Of a DNA stretch of 64,000 nucleotides, positions 23,481-37,450 are shown piece by piece (position 1 is the stretch's first letter; every line of letters starts with the position of its first letter). A program made the translations under genes and the position numbers. Where the stretch lies: NCBI GenBank assembly GCA_029532625.1, contig JARFXM010000011.1:2356001-2420000 (forward strand), given 5' to 3'. Under the pieces are notes generated by a model. The model was given only the letters and a program-made list of their open reading frames with translations. It searched no databases and was not told where the DNA came from. The stretch is from Lomentospora prolificans. Taxonomy: Eukaryota; Ascomycota; Sordariomycetes; Microascales; Microascaceae.

Positions 23481-24801
23481 ATTGAAACGAGTTTCTTTGG
23501 GCCGGTCAACCAGGGAATACGGATCTGCATGAATAAACGGTGGATAGAGTATGCTGTCCCCTGGATGTGAGTAGTGGCGAGATGGGTGCCCTCCCGTGGT
23601 CTCCTCCCGGGCAGACTGACGATGCCGTCGAACAGGATAGGCTTGACGTGGCGGTCGGTTGGCGGAGGGAAGTGCTACTTTTTTTTTTTTTACAATTCAA
23701 CTCAGCAGGCTTCTCCTAGGGCGATTGTATTAGAATGAACGCGAGTTTATCATCAAAGCCGACTATCTTTTGGGATATCATCTTCTCGTTTCGCCTCGAC
23801 GTGCTCCTTCTGCATTTCCATCGCGACTTGCCTATAATACCCAGGCTAATTATGTTAGGAAGATGGCTATTAATAGGCTATGGTATAATTCAACAGGGGA
23901 GTTGTTTGTCGTACATGTTTAGCAGGTGCAGGACCATGTGAATACCTGACTGCGTTTGATCCAGATTCTGGAAAAGTCACTGAGCTTGACGATGCCCCTT
24001 CATCGCCAGCCACGTTGATGCGGAATGTGCCGTTGATGTAATTAATACTTGGTCGTCAACACCTGCCACGTTGTGTGTGCATTCTGGATTTCCGACTCAA
24101 TGCCTTGGACTACGCTTCAAGCCATGGTTCGTCCTCACGGGGGCCGAAATTTGTTATTGGGATTCGAGTTGGAGGCGCAACAAAGTTCACTACGTTTTCG
24201 TTTCGACACCTGGCCTGCCCAGTTGCTAATAATAGTCAGTTAATATATAGCCTTGAGGATCCTATAAAGCATGGAGCTGAACCCACTTCTCATCAATATT
24301 TATCGACACCGCCCACGGCAGCCTTCTTCGAAAGAACCAGACGCACCCATCGAATTTGTACGTGGCCACTCACACCTCACGGATCTAGTCGGAAAGACGT
24401 GGATAAACGCTTCAAATCCTGACATATCGCATGAAGCGCTATTTAGAAGGATATTTAAAACATATTGGATACAAGACATATTGCCCAGCAACGACCAGAC
24501 AACGTACAAGCACTTCTTCGACCAAAGCTTCCCACATGAATAGTAAGAAGAAAAAGGGAAAATAAAAATAAAAAAATAAAAATCAAAGAAATGGATGCCA
24601 GACTAGACCGTGTTCCTTTTCTCACTCCTCTTTTCCAGAACCAGATCGTGCCCGTCTGCCATCCGCCGAGTTCCTCCAGTTTGATACTCATACATACAAT
24701 TTAGCGCCCTGTAGCCTCAGACTCCTTCTCGTATGCACAATGCAGACAATGAACGTGACTCTATGCAATGGACAACAGTTTTTTGCCTCGAACGAGAGCA
24801 T
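23481..24801. other. non-coding stretch with an orphan 90-codon frame at 24271-24543 (+)
   Basis: The plus-strand frame at 24271-24543 contains residues such as LVGKTWINASNPDISHEALF and ends FFDQSFPHE. It resembles no family I know. Upstream in another frame, LNALDYASSHG and LIYSLEDPIKHGAEPTS are vaguely ankyrin-like, so this may be further debris of the neighbouring ankyrin relic. An A-rich run lies at about 24541-24590. Confidence 0.3.
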
Positions 24802-26912
24802 TCAAAACGCTGCGCCGGGGCCGTCCCCAGCGAGGTTCCTCATACTCTTCTCACTCAGATCGCTCCGAAGTTCCCACACCTTGGCGTCGCGCTCCAGCTT
24901 ATCCCACTGCCGCAAATTCTTAGTAAGCTTATCCTGTTTGATGCGAAGCTCCTCGCGCAATTTTTCTTCTTCTTCGCGGAGCTTCTTGTAGTGCGGCTCG
25001 ATTTCACGCGTCACGCCCGTGGTCAAAGCCGTGAGCGACGGGTCCGCCTTGCCACCGTTGACGATGGGAGGCATTGTGGACCACAGGCTCTGAGCAATCG
25101 TTGGGCGTGCGTTGGTGCCGAGCTGGGAGGCTGGGGCCGTGGGTGGGTTGAATGACTTGTTGCTGCTGACGGGCGAGGGTTGGCTTGCAGAGGAGGCCGA
25201 GTAGCGGGGCCCCGTGGGGATGCTCGCGTTGGGAGTGGTAGCCGCCGGTGATTGAGCTGACGGCGTCCCGTGTCGAGGGGTGGCTGGCGAAGCCCACGAT
25301 CCACGGGGGCCGCGGCCGTTGTATCCCCCTCTGACAGGAGGCACGTAACCTCTGGGGCCAGTTGGGGGAACCGGCGGGCTAGCAGCGCCTGACCGAGTTG
25401 GCCCGGTTGGAGGCGCACGGGCTGCGGGAGACTGGGCCGGCGGAGTAGGAGGTGCCATGGTTCTGGTGGAACCCGAAGGTCCAGTGGGAGGTTGGCGAAG
25501 AGCAGCAGGACCACGGGGAGGGGACTTGGCAGATTGGGAACCGGATTCTTGGGTATTGAGTTTGGGAGCTTCTCGCGATGTCAAGGTGGATGTAGCGCTG
25601 AGAGGATGGTGAGGCGTGTGTTCACGAGACTGGGGTTGAGAATGGGCAATGCTAGACGCACGCCGGGGAGAAGAACGTCTTGAAGCGGATTGAGAACGAA
25701 TGCCGGGCGAAAAGGCGGTAGGTCGGGGAGACCTGACGGAGATGGGGAGGGGACGATCATCGCGACGACCCTGGCTACGGGAGCGAGGTCGATAAGAGCC
25801 CCCTCGGGGGCCCGTTGGAGGTGTCCTCCTGAAAGGAGACCTCTCACGGGGTGGTCGGTCCCGGTTGAAGGGGGACCGCGAGCGTCTGTCACTGTGGCAG
25901 GTTAGTCAGGCATGAATGAACTATTTTGCTAACGGGGCTGATCCTACCGTACGTCATCTCTGTCTCGAGTCCGGTCGCGTTCCCTTTCTCGATCGCGGTC
26001 TCGGTCTCTGGACCTCTCTCGTTCGCGCTCACGGTCGCGATCTCGATCACGGTCTCTGTCGTTTCGTTCCCACTCACGCTCGCGAGGCCTATCTCTGTCT
26101 CTATCCCAGTCCCTATCTCGACGTGGTGAACGAGCGCGGTCGCGGCTATCTTCTCTGGGTGCAGGCGAACGGGCAGGGCTGCGGCGGGACGGGCTACGGC
26201 GGGGAGAGTAGCGTCTAGCTGGGCTGCGTGAACGTTCGCGGCGTCTCCAGTCGCGGTCACGGGATCGGTCCCGCCTGTATCTATCGGCACTACGCGATCG
26301 ACGCCGGGGAGATCTCCCAGGCACATAGCTATCTGAGGTGGGTAACGGGCTTCGAGGGCGGGGGCTGCGAGGTCGATCTCGCGCGGGGCTTCTGGCTCTT
26401 CGAGGTGATCGATCTCTGTTGAATGGTCTCCACGACTCTCCCATACCATACATCTTTACCTCGCCATCTTCGTATCTGGTAGTAGAGAGAGGTCAGTAGG
26501 AAGTTTGGAGAGGTGGTGCGACGAATTGAAAAACGGAGGATGGCGTGAGGGACGCAAAGGGTAGAGTGAATGAAATTGAGGTCGGTGTCGCTCAGGTAAT
26601 AGGGCAGGCGCAAACCGGCCCAGGGTAAAGAGAGAAAAAGAAAGAAAAAAGAAATGAAGAAACTGCGACGACGAACCTTCTGCTCCTAGTGTCCCGGTCG
26701 CGGTCTCGGTCACGGTCTCGATCTCTATCCCTGTCTCGATCTCGATCACGGTCCCTGTCCCTGTCGCGGTCCCTATCCCAATCGCGATCCCGATCTCGGT
26801 CTCGATCTCTATCCCTGTCCCTATCACGATCACGATCCCTATCTCGTTCCCTTTCCCTATCTCGTTCACGGTCGCGGTCGCGGTCCCGTTCTCTATCTCG
26901 GTCGCGATCCAT
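24802..26912 (-). CDS. RS/RD-rich nuclear protein with C-terminal coiled coil
   Basis: Three exons: 26912-26677, 26475-25948 and 25891-24802, about 617 residues, frame kept at both junctions. The first ~80 residues are almost pure Arg-Asp/Arg-Glu dipeptides. The next ~250 are Arg-Ser rich (RSPARRYSPRRSPSRRSPAR), then comes a Pro/Thr/Gly/Ser-rich disordered stretch (PPTGPRGYVPPVRGGYNGRG). A charged helix near the C-terminus (REEEEKLREELRIKQDKL) should form a coiled coil. RD/RE/RS tracts are typical of splicing or mRNP factors located in the nucleus, but there is no RRM, so the role is inferred. The first donor is GTTCGT, unusual at positions +3 and +4; the junction restores TRSR-RYEDGEV in frame, which supports it. 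Confidence 0.72.
26683..26912 (-). repeat. coding microsatellite for (Arg-Asp)n
   Basis: Degenerate 6-bp units of the type CGGGAT/CGCGAC run through nearly all of exon 1 of the RS/RD-rich gene. Synonymous variation between units and scattered Glu for Asp changes suggest growth by slippage with selection on the RD pattern. The 83-codon SR-rich frame on the plus strand is a shadow. Confidence 0.8.
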
Positions 26913-27844
26913 GGTTGACTGCACAAAAAATGTACGGTGATGGGCAAAAAGCGTAAATGTAAAGCAACCAAACGCTTAATCCTGGGCAATAGAGTCCGAA
27001 TATCGGGCTGAAGCAAACAAAAATGGTTTGGATGGAAAGAAACAGCAATTTCAAGGCCGAAAGTGCAAGAACTTGCGTCCCCCTCGCTCGCTAGTTCGAT
27101 GCTGCAAAACGCGAATAAGCCGCCCACTCCAGGGGTATTGTGCAACAGCAAGGCTTCGGAGTAGTCGCCAGGAGCATTAGTATTCGATGATTCGGAGGGA
27201 AAAAGGAGCACGCATCGAGATGGACTCCTGTGCAACTGCGGGTTAGGCAGCTTGTTGTTCCTTGATGGTAGCGGCACGCGATGGGCGGGCTGGGCGAAAA
27301 AGGGTGCAGTGCGAATTGAGACGCTTGGCAGAATTTCGGCATCCGGCATTTCAGATTTTCCGATGTCAACTGTGGCTGGACCGCTCTCCTTGTGCTCGCC
27401 CAGCAACCACATCCCGCTCCCAAATCGAATGGGACGATGCTCTGCACTTTGAAGGGCCAGGAAGATTATTGAAAAAAGGATAAAGACGAGAAAAGAAAAG
27501 AAATGGGGGATACACTCTAAAGAAAGATATTTCTTGGTTGCCTGCGCTCATTCCTTTATCGAAAATGTAGACTGTCCATTTCATAGCTGCTTGGTATCAT
27601 CTCGGGTTGCATTGAAACAAACATCATAAGACGGATACACTTCATATACACGAGTCCCAAGGCTGCAAGGCTAGTGACCAATTTAACGGCACCGAGTCTA
27701 GAGAGTAACAGGTGGAACACAACGGCGCAAGGGTGGGATAGAAAAGGAGACGTATAAACAATGGACTAGTGATCTTCGGGTCAGACATCTAACCTTCCAA
27801 GGCCTCCTATTCCCAATTTTCATCATTGACGATAGGAAAACAAA
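26913..27844. other. intergenic, upstream of the RS/RD gene and downstream of HDA1
   Basis: Open frames here overlap the leader of the RS/RD gene and show no domains. It is presumably 5' leader/promoter plus the HDA1 3' region. Nothing else seen. Confidence 0.5.
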
Positions 27845-30383
27845 TCACTCCATCTTCTCATCTTCCGTCGCATTATTGTCCTCCTCACTCACACGCTCCA
27901 GAATCCATTGTTTGACTTCATCGGCGTGGGCATGCATCATCTTGCTCAGGCCGGAGGCGCTGCTGTGGAGAACGTTGCCGAAGCGACGTTTCGTGACTCG
28001 CCGGCGGAGGTCAGGGTTGACCCAACACGCGTGGTCGTCATCGACGTAGACTAGGGAGTGATCCCTGTACCAGGAAGAGAGATCATGGTAAACGTCAGAT
28101 TTGACGGCCCTTAGGCTTCCGTTGACAAAGTTGACGATGCCTGAGACTTTGCCCATAGAATCTAAAAGGCAGTGTGAGTAAGCGGGGGTGACAGTGAATA
28201 AGGACAAGTTATTATGATTGTGACACAAACCTCGGCATGTCAATAGCGAACGGACTCCAATGTGAGCGCGACCGACACCCATCAAGAAGATTTCCGTATC
28301 AGTATACAACTGCAGGTAGTTGTCCCATAGGTAGCAGACCAGCTCTTGAATCCTCGCCTCGAGAGCTTTCTCAGCGAGGCTAGGAATGAAAGGGATAATG
28401 TCCTGTTCATTCTAAGTTAGCCACAAGGCTCAATGGCTTTATTCTTTGTCTCATCAACGTACGCTTTCTTCAGGGCCCGCAGGGATGTTTACATCCATTA
28501 CGCCAAATTTGTTTTCTACAGCCCAATCGATAAACTGGACGACTTCATCAACCTGGCAGCGGCGTTAGCAGGTTCAAATAGAAACGCTAGATGAGAGGGA
28601 GCGTACCATGAACGCATTGTGGGAATCAAATGAGTTGTCTACATCGAGCTGAGCTACCAGCTGGGGTCTACGTTCACGGTCAGCGTTTGACAATGTCAGA
28701 AGCACGTAGATGAGAGAGAGGGAGGCTGGCAACTTACGGGTCATGAATGATGAAGAGCAGTCGCCGCGCGTTATGAACCCCAGGAGTAACTAAAACTTGG
28801 TTTTCAAAAGTCTTGAAGAGAGCTTCCCGGTGAATATGCAGAGGCATCATTTGGTGCTTCCTCTGCAGCCTCTGCAGTTGAGAATCTCTTATGACATCGT
28901 GGAGCCTCCTAGCATGCAAGTCGTTGACATCGGGGGCGCTGAGTACACCCTGTCTCATACATTCCCAGTAAGGGGCCTGATAAGCCTGAGCCTTGGCGAG
29001 GACACGAGCCGCGTCCTTGTTGATATTGGGTATCTCCATGCGCGGCGGAGGCTCGCCCATCAGCGTTCGCGCAACTGCGACGGCGGATTGAGAGATCGCC
29101 TTCAGATTGTAGCCTCCCTCGAGGCAGACAGCGACCTTGCCATCGGCAAGAGACATGAGCATATGGGTCATGTGAGCATAGCAAGCAGGGGTGACGAAAC
29201 ATCCTCCGAGCTCATCGCCCTTGGCAGCATCGAAGCCGGCGGAAATAACGACCAGGTCAGGGTCAAACTCCTTGGCGATGGGCATGACGATCTTTTGAAA
29301 TGCGGCCATGTATTCACCGTCACCCATACCTTGGTCATGCCAGCCAATATTGATGTTCTTGCCTAGTCCGAGACCCGAGCCACAGTGCTCCATGCCACCA
29401 TCGGGCGTCGAGGGATTCTCGGGCTCTCCAGGGTAGAACTGGCCATTCTGATAAACGTGAAGGGAGATGTACAAAACATTTGGGTCTTGATAGAATATAT
29501 TTTGAACGCCATTACCGTGATGCACATCCCAATCGAGGATAAGAACCTTTCGGCACTTTTCAGGGTACTCTTTTTGGCATACTCTGACGGCGACAGGGAC
29601 ATTATTGAAGAAGCAGAAGCCCATCGCATGATCATACTCGGCGTGATGGCCAGGAGGCCGAATAACGGCAAAGGCATTCTTCAGCGTTCCCTCGACGACA
29701 TGCCTGCAAGTCTCAATAGCGCCGCCTGCAGAAAGAAGAGCAGCGGCAAACGACATGCTGCCGACATAGAGCGAGTCGCGACCTTGGTCCTTCATCTTGG
29801 TAAGGATGCGCAACTCCTGATAGCTCATGCTGGCCAATGACTCGACCCAGTCAAAGTGCTGCGGATGGTGGGCTAAGCAAATTTCGTCCCGGGTCGCGTT
29901 ACGGGTTGCGATACGGTACATGTACTTGTTTGGCGCATCTCTCAGTATTTTGGGGAAACGTTTAGGCGGACCTGTATAGACAAGACCGTGCTCTTTGAAA
30001 GCGTTGAAGATTTCCTCGATGCGACGAGGGTCTTCGGGATGATGATCGTGTGGACTCCAGTCCACATTCATATGCAGCTTCATCCTGTCATCATAGCAGA
30101 CTCCTGTTGGCTGGAGGCCTTTCCTGTTGCCCAGTGCTCCATTTTTGGGAAGGTAGAGGAGCTCCTCGTTTGCGACACCCGAGTCAGTAGAAGACTCATC
30201 CTCTTCTTCCTCCTCGTCTTCGTTCATGACATGATCGGCCTGGAAACCGTTTGTTGATATGTCATCGCTAGGAGCACGGGACTGGCCCGGCGTAGCGGTG
30301 CCAGGGTTGGCGCCGTCGCTCATGGTGTTGGGCGACGATGCAGAGGAGTCAAATGTGTAAGCGCCGCAAGATGCATAAATCAA
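27845..30383 (-). CDS. HDA1: Class II histone deacetylase HDA1 (catalytic domain + Arb2-like domain)
   Basis: Five exons: 30383-28738, 28667-28607, 28552-28463, 28402-28231 and 28161-27845, all in frame, about 761 residues (741 if Met21 at 30323, MSDGANPG, is the true start; I find that start plausible). An acidic N-terminal stretch (NEDEEEEEDESSTDSG) precedes the deacetylase domain. Its active-site blocks are intact: RPPGHHAE, LDWDVHHGNGVQN (zinc Asp and His), SAGFDAAKGDELGG (zinc Asp) and CLEGGYN. After the domain, FENQVLVTPGVHNARRLLF through the final exon matches the Arb2-like region of fungal Hda1, used for complex assembly. It is expected to remove acetyl groups from histones and support gene silencing in the nucleus. 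The two long plus-strand frames over it are shadows. Confidence 0.95.
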
Positions 30384-31623
30384 GCGCTTTCCTTGACGGC
30401 GAAAGGGCCACTGGAATAGGGAGGTTTGGATGCGCCTGGAAGGGCGCAGCCTCTAAATCCTCGGCCACAAATTCGCCTAGCCTATGGTTAACAAAGAAGG
30501 AGGCAGATTCGGGAAGCGAACGGATGTGACTAGGGCGCAGCCGAGAGCAGGCTCCTTGAAAACGAATGGAGAGAGGCACTCGGGAAGCGACTTAGTGAAA
30601 AAATGAGGATGCATCGAGCAATCAATCCATTTCGGTACTTTGTTTGTGTTCTCAAGAACACACAGAGACGGAATAAGGGAAAGAGGGGAGGGGAACCTAC
30701 AGCTGTGTTTGGGGCACAGTAACACGAGGTGGCTTCGCACAAGCCAGGCCGAAAGACGAAGTAAGAATAGAGAGCGTGAGATACACCCTGAGAAGGCTCG
30801 AAAATATTAGAGGAGAGTTGGCAAGCAAATTCGGGGTGGTGGAAGAAGAAGGGTTCTAGAGTTGTCTGCCCGGTAGAATAAGTGATGGGCAGAATGTGGT
30901 TGGGACCACGGACACCGTAAGTGCCAACAGCGAGTCGCGGCTTCCTCGAAGAATGAAAAAAAGTAGGTCTCCTTGGAGATATCTCGCATGCGACCGTAAA
31001 TTTCGGACAGATTATAGAACTAGGCCAGCGCTGGAATGAGCAAAGGGGGGTTAATATGGGCAAGAAAGGGAGATGTATGGGCGATGCAAGGTTGAGGTTC
31101 GCATATCGATAGATCAGTGCAGCACTTAATAGCTAGCAAGGCCGAACCAATGGTGCCTCTCCACTACAACTTTAGCGGTTCGTGGTGGCTGGAGCACCAC
31201 ACAAGCCACAGCCTCAGGCGACCCGCCGCCATCTTTTTTGACCTCGTCGCTTGCGTGTCATTGCTTTCTACAATTGATTCATCTCGGGGCATTGATGCTT
31301 CTGGGATGTGAAAACTCCTCCAGTTGTAACTCTTGGCTGTTATGTTAGTGTACTGTGGAGGATTACTTATTCTGGCCAGCGAGAGGGCGCGGTCAAGGCA
31401 AGGCTGCGGCCGAGTACAATCCGTATTAACAGGCACTTGGCAGCTAGACTGCACTCGTTCTATCTATATCCACCCCCAAGTAATTCAAAACTTGCTGTGC
31501 CATCAGAGGTTGACCGGATTCGGAAACCCAAACGCGTTAAGCTAGGCTTGCATAATGGAAACGAACACAATAAAGCGAAACAATACACTCCACGCGCTGC
31601 GAAACCTAGGTTTTGTCCCCTTG
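30384..31623. other. intergenic upstream of HDA1
   Basis: Promoter and probably long leader of HDA1, and the 3' side of the F-box gene. The 177-codon minus frame at 30530-31063 is low in conservation cues and has no domain. No other feature seen. Confidence 0.45.
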
Positions 31624-32984
31624 CTAGTGGACAGCCTCTGCGAGAGCCAGCCGGTTACCAGGCTCTGACTGAGATGGATAGGACCAGGCATCGTTGCCGC
31701 TGCCGTCATCTCCAATAGGATTGAACGTAGAAAACGACCGGATGTATGAAGCGGGCTCTGGAAGAGACCCGTCAATGCTGTGATCACTCCCAAGGCGATC
31801 AACCTCATCATCTCGATCATCCTCAAAGTAGACTATGCCACCGACTGTGTTTGTCGGAATTGGCAGCTTCCCAAGCCAGCTCCGCTCTTCAAGCACGGAC
31901 CGAATGGCAGCCTGCAGAGACTCTTGATCGTCGGCAAAGCGTGGGTGATTGAGGCGAATGTCCGAAATGAGTCGCTTCTTGGGATAGCTGTAGATGGTCT
32001 CAAAGTAGTGCACCAGTTCCCGAGGATCGAGCTTGGTGTAGGTCCGAATAATCCGACCAACCCGGCTCTGATCGTTCCAGCGAACTTCAGCATCCGCTAC
32101 CTGACTGTTGTGGTAGCCCTGTTGGTCAAAGTCAGAAATGGTAATCCTAAAGTGGCGAACTGCTAGAGGATCCTTACCTCAGCAAGATTCTGCTCTAGCG
32201 TAGGGCAGATGTAATGCTGAACCAGATGGAACACAGCTGCGAGCAAGTCGAGCAGTTCAAGAAGTTCAGCAGTCGAGCACATTCTCATCTGGGAGATACG
32301 AATATCGTCCACGAATGCTGATGGCTGTGCATTGCGAGGCCTGGGAAACTCCCCATGGAAGTAGAAGGCATAGAGCCACCAGCGATACAAGGCACGCCTG
32401 AAACGATGCCGCTCATGCTCATCTAAGAAGCGGCAGTAAGCGGGCTCCTTGATCCAGCGCAGATGAGGGAAAAGCTCCTCCCATTGTCGCACCACAAGGC
32501 AGTACTGAAGAAGACCATCAAGGTCTTCCTCATCAAGGACTACAGTCTGTAATGGGATATGTTGTCCCGGATTCAATTTTGCGGGTTTCTTGCCGATTCG
32601 CCGAAAACAGTCTGACCCGTGCTCAGACGTTTCGGACTGTTGAAAGCCACCATGGGCAAGGATTGTTCTGGTGTGGGTGCCAGAACGTTGGAAAATGACG
32701 CGACGAGGCTGGTAGGTATGACCTTTAACTTCCAGATCTTCTTCGGAGGCAGTGAAGACCTGCAGAAGCTCATCCAGAGGGCTGAAATCGCGCTGGAGAA
32801 CGGGAAGGAGAATACCAGCTTTATTAGACTTGATCATCGCGTTTAAAGAACGGTTGACCTGAGCGAGCTTGAAGATACTCTCGACATCGAGGTAATGGCA
32901 GATGTCCAAACGGACCTCTGTCGGAAGATCTTCTAGAGTAGCTGTCGGCATCTCGACGTTGGTTCGATGACCTTGACCTAACAA
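31624..32984 (-). CDS. F-box protein
   Basis: Two exons, 32984-32178 and 32100-31624, joined by a 77-bp intron (donor GTAAGG, acceptor TCAG) in phase 0, give about 427 residues. Near the N-terminus LEDLPTEVRLDICHYLDVES, followed by IFKLAQVNRSLNAMI, is a clear F-box, the SKP1-binding module of SCF ubiquitin ligases. The remaining ~370 residues are mostly helical (LLQYCLVVRQWEELFPHLRW, RFRRALYRWWLYAFYFHGEF) with no LRR, WD40 or Kelch repeats, so the substrate is unknown. The C-terminus is acidic (FEDDRDDEVDRLGSD). Met12 (32951, MPTATLEDLP) is an alternative start closer to the domain. Confidence 0.82.
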
Positions 32985-34172
32985 ACCAGGCTGAAGAGAA
33001 TACTAGATTGACGGACTGATGGAAAATGTAGATTGTACTTCCAAAGGATGCTGGTGAATAGTGAGATAGGCGCGATGATTTAAATGTCTAGGATATTGAA
33101 AAAGAGGCGAAGGGGTAGTTAGGCTATTTCAAGCAAAAAATATGGCGACGAGATATCAATTCTAATATTTAGTAGTCGTTGAGGAATCCGCTTGGCTAAC
33201 ACACTGTTAGGATTTTTTTTTTCATCCATCATGGCCTGTCATCGCCCACGGCGGGTACCCAGGCAAGAACAGCTTACCGGTAACTTGATGATAACACAAT
33301 TTTGATTAGACTTAGTCGGTCTTGGATTGTTTCAAGCACCGCTTCCAGACTGCGAGTGCTGAGAGCTTCGATGAAGCTATATCGTCCGGCCTGCGCTTGG
33401 GGTTAGTCATCAGGTCCCTGATGCTCATGAACGGTAGTACTCACCTAAACTCCGGAGGGTTGTCGAATCGACGAGATGAGCAAAGAGAGCTCGAAATTGA
33501 CTATTTAGAAAGTGTCCGGGGAGATGCTTCACTCCCCAATGGCGTCGAGGCCGAACAATGACCTCGACGCGTCAAGACACGTAAATTACTTTTCTACCAC
33601 CCCGACGTTGGGGCTTGAAAAGGTAGAGGCAACAAGGGCCATCTGGGTGGGTTGGTAATGAGTGGTTTGAGTCGCCGCCACTATGACGGTCGCGCGCAGA
33701 CGGTTTGCCATATTCCGAGGACTTGATTTCGATTCAATGAACTTGGTTGTTGCTGGATGGGATGCGTGTAATGGAGGAATGGAGGGAAAAGGAGGAATTG
33801 AGACGAAGGAAAGACGGGTTATAAGAGCTGAGTGATTCACACATGTAATTGTGAAACCAGCCGCCAAATATTGCTTACTTAATTAGGAACGTCATCCGAA
33901 CTGGGAAATTAGCACGCGATCGGACTAGCAACCTTTGGACATTCCTTGCAATTGGCCAACAGTGCTACTATGATGCACTTTCGCGGGCCGCCTAGTGGTG
34001 TCTTATCGTCGAGAGGCCCAGCCAATCTGGCGGGCTGCCAATCAATCGGAGTTGAGAGCTTTTCAAACCATAGCTCATTACATAAAATATCACCAGCGTT
34101 TGCAAATCGCATCGAATTGACTGCGTCCGAAAGAAACCGCCTTTTATTCCACTCCTGAATGTACAAGCACAT
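32985..34172. other. intergenic, no gene seen
   Basis: Promoter of the F-box gene and 3' region of BRX1. Frames are shorter than 100 codons without domain signals. No RNA gene or repeat recognised. Confidence 0.5.
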
Positions 34173-35251
34173 CTAAGCAAACAACATCTTGGTATCTAGC
34201 TCGTCTCTCTGCCTCTGCTCACCATCCGACCGTAGTCCCAAGTTTCGTTTCTTGGCCTGCCTCTCGACCACCTGCTCTGCCCTTCCTGTATGCTTCACCA
34301 TCCTCTGCCTCCTAAGATCCGCCCTGACCTGGTTGGGGGAAACGAACTCCTTGTTTTCGTAGATCAAAGGCCCGCCGAACGAACCTTCTTGTATCACAAT
34401 TGGGGTGAGGACAAATCGCGGACCAATCTCAACCAGGTTAATGTCCATATTGCTGGCGCCGACCCTCGGCTTCTTCTGCTTCTTGTCGGCGTCCGCTTCC
34501 TCGCCCTCGTTGGGTGCTACTGTCTCGTCGACTTCGTTAATTTGGTAGTTTCGGACCCAAATTTTACCGTCGAGATACGTAAAGCCCAGGACGTGGTCTA
34601 TGAAAGGCTTGGACTTTCGCGCACCCTGAGGGACACCGAATGTGTGGAGAAAGAGCTCGCGGATGACTTGGAGATAGGGATCTTGGTCGAAAGCGGCATC
34701 GAAGGAGAGGATAGGTCTTGACCCCTTGAGACAATTTCCGGTGAAGTGGAGTTCTTCCATAGTGTGGACTACCGGGACAAATGTTAGTATTCACCGCCCC
34801 GTTCGAAAATACGCAGGGGGGTATAGCATACGGTTCTGGACGTGGAACTTGACAGTAGGACCGTTAGGCACCTTTGCCATCCACATGTAAAGATCCTGAG
34901 CCTTTCGCGCCTCAAAGAAGAGTACGTTGTTGCAGTTATAGAGCTCCGCGAGCTCGTTGAGCTGGTATAACTTCGACTTGGAATCGAACTTGGAGTCCTT
35001 CCGGCCGTGGGGGAGCATAGATGCGAGATCGTTCAACAAATGTCGGTGTCTGAAAACGCAAAGGTTGACTTAATTAGCATGGTGAACTCGACAAAACGCA
35101 AAGTAACCAAAGACGCTGGTGAATGCACCCACCTGTATGTGACGCCCCTCGAAGAGAGAATGAGGACCCTCTGCTTGTTCTTTCGCGCGCCATTCTTCTC
35201 GTCGGTCTTGTCGCCGTTCGTCTTCGCTATGGACTTGTATACGGCCGCCAT
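34173..35251 (-). CDS. BRX1: Ribosome biogenesis protein BRX1 (Brix domain)
   Basis: Three exons, 35251-35133, 35049-34832 and 34768-34173, in frame, encode about 310 residues, close to yeast Brx1. The Brix domain starts with RVLILSSRGVTYRHRHLLND, continues with LMPHGRKDSKFD-type basic residues and NCNNVLFFEARKAQDLYMW, and has the hallmark HFTGNCLKGSRPILSFD at the start of exon 3. The family acts in the nucleolus in early assembly of the large ribosomal subunit and binds pre-rRNA. The C-terminus is basic (ERQAKKRNLGLRSDGEQRQR). A short acidic insert (NEGEEADADKKQKK) breaks the domain near residue 205. The start MAAVYKS was chosen over an upstream in-frame Met because it begins the conserved part. 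Confidence 0.93.
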
Positions 35252-36462
35252 TTTGTCTGAATGCCGTGGTTGTGAAATTAACCGTTGCAATGTTAGGTGA
35301 AGTCGGGGCTGTTTGATGGGCTACCAAAAAGCCGAATTTTTTTTTCGTCTTTTTTGCCAGGCAACTTTTTGTCCCACCGCCACCGCCCGATAAGCGTCCT
35401 TATCAGGAGAGGAGACCCGCACAGGCCGCACAGGGACGGACCCGTTCGCTCACCCGTTGGGTGAGGTACACGGTACAAGTCCCTGTTACTCCAGCAAAGT
35501 TATCACCCCGCCTTTTCACCGTTACCGTTTGAAGAGCAACCCCCTCCGCCTTGTGCCATCGCCATCACCTCAAAACCCCATTCCCCCGACGGGTTTGCGC
35601 AGTGATGATGCTAAAAACGGATTGCCCCAAAACATCATTCCTTCGGACGATTTGTGATCTATCCGGGCGATCACATCCCTGACGAGAGTATTTGAGACAT
35701 TGCAAACAAACAGCCTGACGGTATTGTGAAACGTGGGGTTCCCCAAATTGCTATTCACGGTATACCTTCGATTGCCGGCGATGGATGGTCTCAGTTGAGT
35801 CTTGTTTACATCAGAGATGGTGGCCTCGATACTGTGCCGTCGGGCCTCTCTTCCTTTCGTTGTCTAACAAAGGGCAAATGTCGCGTGGGCCGGGACCTAC
35901 CAATAACGTACTGTGAAAGGCCACCAAAACCCCGGGCAAGCATGCTGGGAAACTTCATCACCATCAATAAACGCTCTCCATTTAGCAACGCCTTTGGAAT
36001 TTGGGGATATCTTGAGTAGTTATAACCTGGTAGTTTCTCAACAGGGGAGGGTACCATGGCAACTCGGCTACTTGGTGCATCTACGTGCGGTAGCAGGAAA
36101 ATGCAAATTCAGCTCGCCACAGCATGAGCGGGCGCTATGTCGCGAATCCCGAGGAGTAAGCTACCGACTACACATCCTACACGATTAGAGGTATTGGAGC
36201 ATCCCGCCTGTTCCAGCAGGAGCAGGGAGCTGACACGCGCAGCGTGGAAGGTAAGGCAGGACGGTGAGGGGAGGTCGAGGTGATAAGCGAAAATTAAGAA
36301 CAACTGCAAGACTCCAGTCGCAAAAGAAAAGCCCCTAAATGATGTCCGTTGCGCGTAGCTCCCTTTCCCACCGCACCCCTCGTTACATGTCCAGACGTAT
36401 AGATGCCCGCGCATCAGAAACAACCTCCCCGTAACCCAACAAAACCTAGCAAAGGAATTGAC
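35252..36462. other. intergenic between BRX1 and RAB11
   Basis: No frame over 104 codons and no domain. It holds the BRX1 promoter and the 3' region of the RAB11 gene. No RNA gene seen. Confidence 0.5.

Positions 36463-37450
<988 letters not shown>

Noticed and set aside
26456..27412. 318-codon minus frame
   Set aside because: Overlaps the RD-coding microsatellite in another frame and gives IEIE/IGIG-type simple sequence; the RD frame splices cleanly into the RS region.
28797..29840. Plus-strand frames of 189 and 151 codons
   Set aside because: Antisense to the conserved HDA1 catalytic domain; no domain of their own.
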